From assembly GCA_027924585.1 (NCBI GenBank), contig BSBM01000809.1, forward strand, positions 6,605,001 to 6,669,000: a stretch of DNA of 64,000 nucleotides. The letters run 5' to 3'. The stretch is from Larix kaempferi. Taxonomy: Eukaryota > Streptophyta > Pinopsida > Pinales > Pinaceae. Numbering within the stretch: the first letter of the stretch is position 1; each line of letters starts with the position of its first letter. Positions 55,020-64,000 of the stretch are shown piece by piece. The notes below the pieces were generated by a model. That model saw only the letters and a program-made list of their open reading frames with translations, was not told the origin of the DNA and ran no database searches. Made by a program: the position numbers and the translations under genes.

Positions 55020-56548
55020 ATCCCTCGATTGTGGTCCATGAAATTCCAACCTTCCCTGGCACCCGACCTGTTCGACAGAAAATTCGACCCGTCCATCCTC
55101 GTAAGGCAGTCGCTATTAAAGCAGAAGTTGAAAAGATTTTGCGAGCTGGTTTTATCTATCCTGTCCCATTGACAGAATGGGTATCTAACATCGTTCCTGT
55201 AGCCAAGAAACAGGGAACGATTAGAGTCTGTGTCGATTGCCGCGACTTGAACAAAGCTTGTCCAAAGGACAACTACCCAACTCCGTTCATCGACCAGATC
55301 GTTGATAACTATGCCAGGAGTGTCATCTTTTCATTTATGGATGGCTTTTCTGGCTATAATCAGATCGATATCCTCCCAGCCGACCAGCACAAAACAACCT
55401 TTATCTGCCCTTGGGGGATTTTCGCATATCGAAAGTTACCTTTTGGCCTTAAAAATTCTGGGGAAACTTTCCAACGGGCAATGTCATACGCATTTCATGA
55501 CATCAAACATATTGTAGAACCATATCTTGATGATCTTCCCGCTCACTCTCAGACCCGGGATGACCATCCTGATCACTTAGGTTCCATTTTCGAAAGGTGC
55601 CATCGCTACAATATCCGTTTGAATCCACATAAGTGCATCTTTTGCGTGGAAGCCGGAAAACTTTTGGGATTCGTAATCTCCAAAAGCGGGATACACTTAG
55701 ATCCTGCAAATGTAGAAGCTATCTTAGCCCTGCCTTCCCCCACAAACATTCCAGAACTTCAAAGTTTGCAAGGGCATGCAAAATTTCTACGTCGTTTCAT
55801 CTATAATCTTTTCGAGATAACAAAAGGCTATATGAGGCTTCTCAAGAAGAATACTCCCTTCATCTGGGACGACGAAGCCCAACGTTCCTTTGACAATCTA
55901 AAGGAAGCCTTAACTAAAGATCCTATGATCCAACCCCCCGATTACACACGGGATTACATTCTTTATCTCGCAGCTTTGACTTCCACCATCGGTATGGTGC
56001 TAGTCCAGGAAGACCACAATGGCATAGAACATGTGGTATACTATCTTAGTAAGAGTCTTCTCCACTCCGAAACTCGTTATTCACATGTTGAAAAACTAGC
56101 TCTGGCAACAGTTTTCGCTGTCCAGAGATTCTGTCATTACATTCTACTCTGTCGGACCACTGTTATAGCCAATTTTAATCCAATGTATTATATCCTCACA
56201 CGTCAAGTGCTTGGGGGAAAATATTCTTGTTGGATCGTCATCCTTCAAGAGATTGACTTGGAATTTGTCAAAGCCAAGTCCAAGAAGTCTTTGGTCTTTG
56301 TTGAGTTGATTTGTAACTTGCCCCGTGCTACCGAGCAATCCGAGGCAATCGATTCTCTTCCTGATGAATCGTTGTTCCTCATTAGCACGTCTAATCTGTG
56401 GTATGGGGATATTTTATTATATCTCCAAACCCAACGCTTCCGCCCCGACCGCACTCACGATGAACGTCGACGCATCCAACACCACGCCAAGTACTACCTC
56501 ATAGTCAACGATACTCTTTATCGACGTGGTGTCGACACCGTTCTTTGA
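54929..56548 (+). pseudogene. Tat-like RT with a catalytically depleted RNase H
   Basis: 539 open codons. RT: VCVDCRDLNKACPKDNYP (100-117), FMDGFSGYNQI (136-146), PFGLKNSGETFQRAM (171-185) and the active site YLDD (199-202). The connection has LQGHAKFLRRFIYN. RNase H covers about 344-465. The first catalytic Asp position reads A-L-T-S-T, the Glu is kept (E388), the next Asp is replaced (IANFNP where relatives have S-D-H-x-P) and the last, in the usual A-D-x-L-S motif, is Glu (VFVELICN). RT looks able to work; this RNase H does not. The TGA at 56546-56548 continues in frame into integrase. Confidence 0.9.
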
Positions 56549-57643
56549 CGCTGTTTGAACCTAGATGAGGCAGAATGCGTTCTTAATGATTGCCACGCTG
56601 GAGCATGTGGTGGTCATCTTTCTGGGATGGCTATGGCCCATAAAATACTGCAAGCAGGATATTTCTGGCCCTCGATTTTCAAAGACTGCATTGAAACGAT
56701 CAAGAAATGTTCACCATGTCAATTCTTTCATAGTAAAACAAGCTCGCACCCTGCTCCACTCCATCCTGTTATTGTCGTTGGCCCCTTTTCCAAATGGGGC
56801 ATAGATTTCATGCACTGTAAGCCCACTTCAGCCGGGGGGCATAGCTATGTCATAGTAGTTGTTGACTATTTCACAAAATGGGCTGAAGCGATGCCTACTT
56901 ATGCCGAAGACGACAAAATAGCAGCACAATTCATATTCAATCACATTATAGCTAGATTTGGTGTCCCACAATCCATTGTGACCGATCATGGCTCCCACTT
57001 TAGGAACCATATGATTGAGGAACTAAGTGACAAGTTAGGTTTTCGCCATGAAAACTCAACCCCATACTACCCACAAGCTAATGGCCAAGTTGAAGCCATT
57101 AACAAAATTCTGAAATGAATGATTCAACATATTGTGGGTACTCATAAATCCAACTGGTACTCAGCTCTATTTTCAACACTATGGGCATACCGAACCTCAG
57201 TAAAAAGTTCTACTGGGTTTACACCATTCCAATTGGTGTATGGCCTAGAAGCCATTTTACCGATTGAATGTGAAATTCCATCACTTAAGATAGCCATAGA
57301 GCTACTTCCCCACACCACTTCTGAAGAGGAATGGTTTCTATACCTAGCCAAGCTAGATGAAACCCGCCGCGACGTTGCTTTAGCCAACGAAGCTCATAAA
57401 AAATGCGTCAAATCTCAATATGACAAATCCGTTCAACCTTGGATTTTCAATGAAGGTGACCTCGTACTCACATATGATCAAGTGCACGATAAACCCGGAA
57501 AAGGAAAACTAGAATCTATGTGGTACGGCCCCTTTGTTGTAAAATGTGTCTTGGAGAAAGGAGCCTATGAACTCATCGATTGTGATGGCACGCCATTGGC
57601 ACGGCCCTGCAATGGGCTATACCTCAAATTCTTCTATGCGTAA
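56549..57643 (+). pseudogene. Tat-like integrase
   Basis: The zinc-binding domain is intact: H and H in DCHAGACGGHL, C and C in KKCSPCQFF. Catalytic Asp in WGIDFMHCK, Asp in VTDHGSHF and Glu in ANGQVEAINK are all present. A TGA at 57116-57118 breaks the frame just after the Glu. The C-terminal domain (WAYRTSVKSSTGFTPFQLVYG, GDLVLTYDQ, WYGPFVVK) ends with TAA at 57641. Only the stops inactivate it. Confidence 0.9.
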
Positions 57644-57748
57644 GGTTACCCTACGTGGGTCACTTTTTGTACATAATGTACTTAGCTTGTTTTCACTCAT
57701 CTTTTTGGTGTGCGCACGGACCTCATGTATCCATTCTTACTTTGACTC

Positions 57749-58177
57749 GTGATTTTATGCGCAGATGTCTGCTACTTCGGATTCACCGACGGTGCAAGCC
57801 GGCATACCCGGAATCTCGCTTCCACAGCATGGGTAATCTATTCTCCCACTGGTGAGGTTATATCTTCAGTAGACAATTGTTTGGGTCCTGCAACCAACAA
57901 TATCGCAGAGTACCATGCAGTCATCGGACTCTTGACAGAGGTTGCTTCACTCGGAATTGATTCCCTATCAGTCTTTTTAGACTCCCAACTCGTGGTTTCT
58001 CATCTGAATCGTGTTTACACAGTTCGCAATCCTATCCTACTTCATTTATTTCGGAGGGTACGCCTCTTGGAACAATCTTTTAATTTCATTTCATATCAAC
58101 ACGTACCAAGGGCATTCAATTGTATAGCTGATTCATTAGCTAATTACATTTTGGATTGGAATCTTTTCCATACATAA
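57749..58177 (+). CDS. Archaeal-type RNase H (aRH) downstream of integrase
   Basis: About 142 codons with a complete RNase H fold signature. Asp in FTDGAS (residue 14), Glu in NNIAEYHA (54), Asp in FLDSQLVV (78), His-Val-Pro-Arg (118-121) and Asp in NCIADSLAN (128). The TNN-x-AEY and HVPR-x-x-N-x-x-AD blocks are typical of the archaeal/plant RNase H type acquired by Tat-lineage elements. It is unbroken. There is no upstream ATG in frame: the frame opens with GTG at 57749, 105 bp after the integrase stop and in the same phase. 'ttatgcgcag' at 57755-57764 could be a splice acceptor. It probably replaces the depleted RNase H in removing RNA from RNA-DNA hybrids. Confidence 0.88.
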   Translation: MILCADVCYFGFTDGASRHTRNLASTAWVIYSPTGEVISSVDNCLGPATNNIAEYHAVIGLLTEVASLGIDSLSVFLDSQLVVSHLNRVYTVRNPILLHLFRRVRLLEQSFNFISYQHVPRAFNCIADSLANYILDWNLFHT

Positions 58178-58766
58178 AAACACATCACAAAAAATAAACA
58201 CACAGGTCATTGTAAATAAATAGATCATAAAAATAGGTCCACATCCCTATATATAAAAGTGTTTTTCCAAATACATAAAGTTTTTGTTTAAAAACAAAAT
58301 TTGGGACCAAATCCCATACAAAAATTTGGCTCTTAAAGCCTACATATTGTCTACATGCCGCAAAAAGATAAAAGTTACCATCTAAGGAGATCTGGGAGAT
58401 CTATCATGTCCCTCATCAGATTCCTCACGCTGCTGGTGATAACACACTATAGCTCGAACCACCCTACGAAGGAGTCGGCCAATACACCTAGGCACACCTA
58501 CAGTATGCTGCTGGAGATGCAAAGGGATGTCATCCACCCTCATAGCAGGGATACCGTGGGTTAAACCCTGCAAATTCCTCTCTATTTCCTGGAACCCTCC
58601 CACTTCATCTTCGTCTTCTTCTTTGTCTGGGGCGACCTGGTGATCAACACCACCTTGGCGTAATGGCGAGTACCCTGCCAGTCTCTATGGTCCACGATCT
58701 GCGACATGCACATGTACATATATTAAAGTCTTTTACACATTCTAAAAAACAATAAAAATTATATAT
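58178..58766 (+). other. Spacer between aRH and the antisense ORF
   Basis: No gene seen; AT-rich at first, then mixed. It could hold the 3' end of the antisense transcript. Confidence 0.4.
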
Positions 58767-59651
58767 TCAGAAAAGAAAAAATATATCCATGAAGTTCATA
58801 CCTGAGTTGTCCCAATCCTCATCTTCCGGTAATGCCAAGTCTATGTCCTCGTGGAAATCCACCCCTACATAGGGGTAGTCATTGATCATCACTATCTGTT
58901 CCTCGAGCCACGAGAAGAAATCCTCACCGAAAGCTAAACGTTGTGGTCCCCCAAGTCGTCCTGCATATTCGCTCCATCGAGCCATCCATGGCTTGGTAGG
59001 TGGACGAGGGGGCATGGCTATCTGTGGGCGCAACAACGACACCCTCTCCAAAAAGAAGGTGACTAAGATGCTCCCATACCCAAATTGAGAATTCTCTCCA
59101 AGCCTACACTTGTTCACTTGCTCTTTGAGGTTGGTCAACACTGCCTCACACCAGTTGAATACTGTTCCTGCCATGCAATCCACTGCAAGATTCATCTGTG
59201 TACGGGACGCTTGATGGGGACCCGTGCTCCCTGCTACACTTGTGATGGTGAACAACATGGTTTTTATAGGAAGTTCTATAATGTCTTTAATGACCACCTT
59301 GCCTCTTTTCTTCCCCGAACCTTGACGACAATAACGAGCAATCAAAGCATCCGTGCTCGCCTCCGAGGCTGTGTACCCAGTAAAAATCACCCGGGCTCCT
59401 CTTTTTCAGAGGCCCGTGAGGAAATAAATATCCTCGAGTTCAATCTCGAGGGTTTTTTCTCCCACTCGGAAAGCTTGAATGTCAGGGTCCCACATTTGAA
59501 TGATGTGGGTGATAATTTTTGCCTGCTTACGAATACCTTTGGTCTTGAAGAATTTTCACAAACCACATTCCCGCAGTGTAGTCACAGTCCTTTGGTCATT
59601 TTCAGCCAACAAATCATCTGCTTCATGTTCTCTTTCTTTCCAATGGACCAT
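58767..59651 (-). pseudogene. Antisense ORF in the 3' region of the Tat-like element
   Basis: Minus strand, 294 codons from ATG at 59651 (MVHWKEREHEADDLLAEN) to a stop at 58767-58769. Only two TGA codons interrupt it (59556-59558 and 59406-59408), both in frame. Notable blocks are HIIQMWDPDIQAFRVG, LEIELEDIYFLTGL, RGARVIFTG, NLAVDCMAGTVFNWCEAVLTN and an acidic C-terminus (LALPEDEDWDN). From memory, the 'ED-x-YFLTGL' type of protein recurs in plant genomes as an antisense extra ORF of Tat elements; I cannot name its function. Steady codon structure on the minus strand makes a chance ORF unlikely. Confidence 0.65.
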
Positions 59652-59789
59652 TTTGCTCCAAACAAGTTTCAAACACCTGCAAAGGGTCATAGGAAACATT
59701 CAGTAATTATTTAACAACTTGATCTCAGCTAGAAATTTGAGAAAAAATGATTTTTTCATATTAATTTTCGCTTCTATCGCGCCTCGGAA

Positions 59790-59900
59790 AAACTTGACTG
59801 CGCGGTATTGCACAGTACCGCTCCTCTGTTTAACCTTACAGTGCGGTACTGTTATACAATACCGTGCTTCCCGATATGGCCCCCGCGCGGTACTATGGAG
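59790..59900 (+). repeat. Cluster of GCGGTA inverted-repeat motifs near the 3' end
   Basis: Includes CGGTA-TTGCACAG-TACCG (59799-59820 region), GCGGTACTGTTATACAATAC followed by CGTGC, and GCGCGGTACTATGG. It lies just upstream of the antisense ORF start, where a minus-strand promoter would be. Confidence 0.75.
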
Positions 59901-60439
59901 GGCGAATTTTTCCCAATAGGGCTTGCCCAAAAAATTATTTTTCCCTACTGAAAACAAGTTATTCCTACATGAAATGAAAGAGGGGCTTGAAAGCTCTTAC
60001 CTGGCACAGAAGGCTGTTGAAATGGTGCCCTGAATCTCTAGATATGAACTCTTGAAGTTTTTGCTCCTCAAATGGGTAAAATCTCCTCTTTTGGTAAATG
60101 CACAAGTTAAATGGTAACTTTCCATATTTACCCATCCTTTATATAGCTTTTCCACTTATTTTTTACTCATTATTTTATCTGGTTAAAATAAAACCCATTT
60201 CACATTACTAATATCCGGTTTCATGAGCATTTGTTGACAGGATCTCCTTTAAAAAAATGTTCACATTGGCGTTCATCTATTGTTTGACCTTCATTTTGAG
60301 CCTACTTTATCTTTTTCATGCTCTAGTTTAAAATTTGAAAAAGATTCCAAGCGCTTTTACACCCATGTCGTGCTTGTCAAACTCAAGTAAATGGTGTCGA
60401 GTTTGGTCAGCTTTACTCATGCTCATTAAACAATGAGAA

Positions 60440-60930
60440 AAGTATTATCCTGGTTGTATTTTATTCTTTTCGGACCAGAATAATTAAAAATTACGAAAAG
60501 ACCGTTGGAGTCCATAGTTAAGCTCTTTTCAGACTCCCTAAAATTGAAAAGATTGCCAAGTGATCTTGACTCTTTCACACTTGTAAAAGTATTTGAAAGG
60601 TCGTCTATTCGGTGATAGGTTACCCCTTTTTCAGCCCGTCTAGACTATTTACGAGAAAGGTATACCTCGGTCAATTTTTGACTGGGAGAGTTCTCTCCGG
60701 AATTGTTTTACACTTTTTTGGGATCGAGGGACTAAATTTATGAAAAAGTACACTGTGGAGGCTCCTTTAAAGTTTTTCAGGCTCTCTAAATGTGAAAAAC
60801 TACCGAGTTTTCCTTCCTTGGACTCGTTAAAATTTAACATCGAAGGACCCACTTTGGGACGAACCCCTCCTTTCTCAGGTTTGTAAAACATGTGAGATTG
60901 GACTGATCTATGAGATGAGCTATACCGAGC
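60440..60930 (+). repeat. Array of short hairpins in the Tat-like 3' tail
   Basis: CTTTTCG-loop-CGAAAAG (60468-60500), CTTTTCA-loop-TGAAAAG (60532-60560), CTTTTT-loop-GAGAAAGG (60627-60660), ACTTTTT-loop-AAAAAGT (60712-60752) and GTTTTTCA-loop-TGAAAAAC (60773-60810). Loops again hold 'gactc' and 'taaa'. Same kind and same place as 1160-1735 of the first Tat-like element. Confidence 0.7.
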
Positions 60931-62060
60931 ATCTATTATCCTCTTCAAGCTTGAAAAACAACAAAGAGGTACTCGTCTATCATGTCGGGGGAATATGGGG
61001 AACAAGTCAAGTTTGTTTTGGTAGCTTGTCAGTCGTTACCTTTGAACATGGCATGCGTCTGTCTCTTGTTTATTTTGGGTATCGTCACTGAGTTATGGTC
61101 ATCATCATGAGTCATCTCTCTGGCATCGAGCCTACTCGTTCGGTGTCTATCCTCTGCTATCAATAATCCCTGCTGCCAAGTCCTGTTACATGCCGTTATA
61201 TGTTCAAAGGGTTGCATTGTTCAGAGTCATCCATTGTGTCAGGCCTTCGCTGTGTCAATACATACTCCATTGTTTCATCATCTTATACTATCTTTCGTTT
61301 CAATTTCGTGTCGATGATGTGGGAATCATTATGGCACACCTTCGATGAGTCTATTCCCGTCGACGCCAAATCACTATCTGGGAATTGGAATTAGGGATAA
61401 ACCATTAGTACCTTGGTACCTGCATGCCTCAATGGCAGGTTTCCTCATGTTCAACAGTAGGTTTACATCACTGACCTCTGATCGAACGATCTCTCGAATG
61501 CTCGACATCAACTCATCTGTTCGCATTTCGTTGAGATGTACTTCAGATACCTTCGGGATCATCGTCATCATTGGTGATTTCCCTCGCATTTGTTAACGGT
61601 TCACATCATTGACCGGTAATCAAATGGTTTCTACCATGTTCAACTTCAACACTTTGTAATCACATGGCTAGATTCGTATCATTTGCGATCGGGTAGAAGA
61701 CCCTGGGCACACCTTTGTATCTTGATTACGTCCAGGTTGCGATGGAGATGTATTTTGTATTGTCACACAGATCCACTTTTTGTATTGGTCGTGGCTGTGT
61801 CATTGTTGTCTCATGGATCTACGCTTGTTCATAGTAGCCATTATTTGTCTATAGTCTATATCATCTCAGTACTCATGGATCTGCAATGTATTGGTCGGAA
61901 GCCATGCTTTGAAGTCAATTGTTTTCGAGCATGGGGATGCCCGCCTCGGTGATATATCTAACATTTTGTTTCTTTTTCAGCTCCTTTCCGCTCTCCTCGA
62001 TGCTATCTCCACACAGTATTTGTAAATTCTTTCGACCATCAGTCCCTTCTGACCTCACAC
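60931..62060 (+). other. Remaining 3' tail of the Tat-like element
   Basis: No gene. The part from 61440 on is recognisably related to 2240-2770 of the first Tat-like element. Confidence 0.55.
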
Positions 62061-62061
62061 T

Positions 62062-62073
62062 TTAGGGGGCATT
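62062..62073 (+). other. Polypurine tract of the Tat-like element
   Basis: TTAGGGGGCATT directly before the 3' LTR start TGTTATA; compare 9257-9267. Confidence 0.8.
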
Positions 62074-63050
62074 TGTTATACCTCCATATTTCACAGTGTC
62101 GCATCTTCACCACAAAAAGAGTTGACGACACTTCCCCTACTGCTTAAAACACCCAGAAGAGAAAAATGATGAGTGATCCTTGAAGGAAAACCTACGCTAT
62201 CAAGAATCAACCTATCTGAGACTTCATTTACCCTTACTACCGTGCCTTGCTCCATCTTAGGAGCACGGTAGTCCGTACTACCGCGCTATGCTCTTTCTCT
62301 GCCACGCGGTACTACCGCGTTATGCTCTGTTCTAGAGGCGCGGTACACCTTTTTTAGCCTTTTTGCCATGGCTTGTGGGATTTTTATTTTCAAGAGATTT
62401 TTGAGGATTGGTGTCCCTGATTCGATCCTAACTCACTTTCTGTGATTAGTAGGCCTGATCCACTAAACACTCCCAAGATCCACCCTTCTCTCTTGTTGGT
62501 TAACCCTACCACACACTATAAGAGAAAGGCATTCCATGAGCAAAGGGGAGGACTCTTGGAGACATCAAACTTATGATATTGAAACTTTGTGGAGATAGCT
62601 AGAGGAGGAAGCACTTGGAGCTGGAAGTTGGCTTGGATATCAAGCAAACATTGTAAGTGACTTCAAGTTGATAATAGAACATAACTTGTCTTGTTTCCAA
62701 AATCACATGTATTGATTTTGTTTCAATGATATGATTTGTATCTATTGTAGATTTAGATCCTAACTCATATTTCAAGTTGCTAGAGAATTGTATATGCTTG
62801 TATCTTGGTTTCATTTTAACAGGTTCATTCGTGAGGACTTGGAAATTGGAGCAACCATAAAGACAAGCGATTGGATTGAAGGTCAGTTAGATTTCTTCTA
62901 CTTCTTCTAGCACTTTAATCTTGAGATGTCTATTTAGATCTAGGAATTCAAGGTAGCATTTGTTTAGTTTTGTCTTAGTTTAGAGTCAGTTAAAGTCTAC
63001 TTTAATCTAAGAGAATTTTTACTTATCCGTAGGGAAAAATTCTACTAACA
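62074..63050 (+). repeat. Tat-like 3' LTR (977 bp)
   Basis: Same length and ends as the 5' LTR, followed by the duplicated CCCGT. It keeps more of the CpG-containing GCGGTAC/GTACCGC motifs (62262-62345), for example CGGTAGTCCGTACTACCG. Confidence 0.95.
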
Positions 63051-64000
63051 CCCGTGGGGCACCTTCGCTTATAGAGCACTTCCTTTCGGGTTGTGCACTG
63101 CAGGTAAGCCACCTTTCAAAGAGCACTGATCAGAATCTTTTCAAAGATGGTAAATGACTGCATGGAAATTTTTATGGATGACTTCACTCCATATGGTAGT
63201 AGTTATGAAGAAGCACTGAAAATTTTAGAAAAGGTCTTGAAATGCTGTGAACAAATCCAGCTCTCTTTAAGCACTAAAAAGTGCCACATGATGATGAGCA
63301 AAGGCATAGTTCTAGGGCACTTCATCTCTTCTGATTGTATCCAGGTAGACCCATCCAAAATCAAGGTAATTGAAAATATACAAACTCCTGGAACACAAAA
63401 AGATGTACGTAGCTTCTTAGTGCATGTTGGCTATTATAGAAGATTCATAGAAAATTTCTCCAAACTGGATGCTCCTTTGTTCACCTTGCTGATGAAGGAT
63501 GCATAGTTTGTTTGGAATGATGCATGCCAAACAGCGTTTACTGAATTTAAGAAAAGGCTGTCTACAACACCCATCTTACGAGGGCCCAACTGGGATCTTC
63601 CTTTTCATATTTATTCAAATGCATAAGACACTGCCATTGGAGCAGTTTTAGGACAGCAGGAAGGTAATGCTTCCTATGCAATTTAATACATTAGGAAGAA
63701 CTTATCCCCTGTTGAACTTAACTATACTATCACCGAGAAAGAGTTCCTTGCTATAGTTTATGCCATCAACAAATTTAGACATTATATTACTGGACACTCC
63801 ACATTTGTGCACAATGATCATTCTTCCATCAAATATTTAATGAATAAACTAATCACGAATGCTAGAGTTACTAGATGGCTGTTACTATTACAGGAATTTG
63901 ATATCACAATTATTGATAGACCAGGGAAGGAAAATTTTGTTGCCGATTTATTATCTCGACTTACTAGAATTGATGACAATTTACGAGTCGAAGATTCCTT
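63051..64000 (+). pseudogene. Athila-like RT C-terminal part and RNase H, continuing past the window
   Basis: This resumes the RT that stops at 47454. The first codons (WGTFAYRALPFGL) are in phase with the left part. A frameshift near 63105 leads to the next frame, which carries the active site FMDDF near 63175, GIVLGHFISSD and GYYRRFIENFSK. RNase H starts after a stop at 63504; its first catalytic Asp is lost (IYSNA then a stop at 63622) and there is another stop near 63681. TEKEFLAIVYAINKF, HNDHSSIKYL and NFVADLLSR follow. The RT active site is intact but the gene is dead. Confidence 0.87.

Larger units (their letters stand above)
47455..63050 (+). mobile_element. Complete Tat/Ogre-like Ty3/Gypsy element, 15.6 kb
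   Basis: LTRs are 47455-48431 and 62074-63050, each 977 bp, with about 37 differences by eye (near 4%), mostly transitions. TSD is CCCGT. Internal order: PBS, long leader, gag, protease, RT-RNase H, integrase, a second archaeal-type RNase H, an antisense ORF, a hairpin-rich tail and the purine tract. Large size, Arg-type PBS, D-E-G-A protease and the extra RNase H all fit the Tat lineage. Several premature stops make this copy non-autonomous. Confidence 0.95.
42583..64000 (+). mobile_element. Athila-like Ty3/Gypsy element, 5' part, continuing past the window
   Basis: It has an LTR, an Asp-type PBS, gag, protease and RT to 47454, then the inserted Tat-like element. RT resumes at 63051 and RNase H runs to the window end; integrase and the 3' LTR lie beyond. 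CCCGT is duplicated at 47450-47454 and 63051-63055, proving the split. It is the same family as the copy at 10986-15766. Confidence 0.9.

Noticed and set aside
59085-59714. 209-codon plus-strand ORF
   Set aside because: It lies opposite the antisense ORF, which reads as the more coherent protein; treated as its shadow, though not strictly excluded.
1-64000. Host gene, tRNA or rRNA
   Set aside because: No cloverleaf with promoter boxes, rRNA block or intron-exon gene was recognised; tRNA-like strings are only retroelement primer-binding sites.

Overview
The window is transposable-element DNA from a large plant genome. I see no host protein-coding gene, rRNA or tRNA. Every coding stretch I can identify is a plant LTR-retrotransposon gag/pol, an extra ORF linked to one, or a LINE relic. 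Structural landmarks agree: a primer-binding site matching initiator-Met tRNA in two Copia elements, PBSs of the Asp-tRNA type seen in Athila-like Gypsy elements, and one of the Arg-tRNA type seen in Tat/Ogre-like Gypsy elements. The many old, decayed but still long elements, with one nested inside another, suggest a big seed-plant genome. A conifer or other gymnosperm is possible, but that is only an impression.

Layout. (1) 1-10321: 3' part of a Tat-like Gypsy element, with an antisense-looking region, a tandem/hairpin repeat array and a 3' LTR from 9268. It is split by a full-length, apparently intact minus-strand Copia element at 2774-9049 (458-bp LTRs identical by eye, TSD ATTAT, 1359-codon gag-pol). 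(2) About 10986-17425: decayed Athila-like gag-pro-RT-RH-INT without its 5' end. (3) 18378-35173: a retroelement-associated extra ORF broken by a decayed plus-strand Copia (19206-25256, TSD AGAAG). It is followed by a polypurine tract and a long LTR, which is broken by a second, minus-strand decayed Copia derivative (26547-33030, TSD TCAAC). The LTR runs straight into an Asp-type PBS at 35180. (4) 35.2-39 kb: short gag remnant, simple repeats, a LINE reverse-transcriptase relic and unassigned DNA. (5) 39.0-64.0 kb: a three-level nest. A Tat-like gag-pro fragment is cut off by an Athila-like element, whose RT gene is split by a complete 15.6-kb Tat-like element (47455-63050, TSD CCCGT, 977-bp LTRs about 4% diverged by eye).

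The most interesting element is the 15.6-kb Tat-like one. Its normal RNase H lacks most catalytic acidic residues, while a second, archaeal-type RNase H with a complete D-E-D-D set lies downstream of integrase. It also carries a long antisense ORF in its 3' region, repeated GCGGTA/TACCGC inverted-repeat motifs in LTR, leader and tail, and a run of short hairpins that is matched in the Tat-like element at the window start. The young Copia element is the only one whose reading frame is unbroken.

Insertion order from nesting and decay: the Copia at 2774-9049 is youngest, the 15.6-kb Tat-like element is intermediate, and the Copia copies at 19.2 and 26.5 kb and the Athila-like copies are older. 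All coordinates were read by eye. Boundaries called approximate should be treated so.
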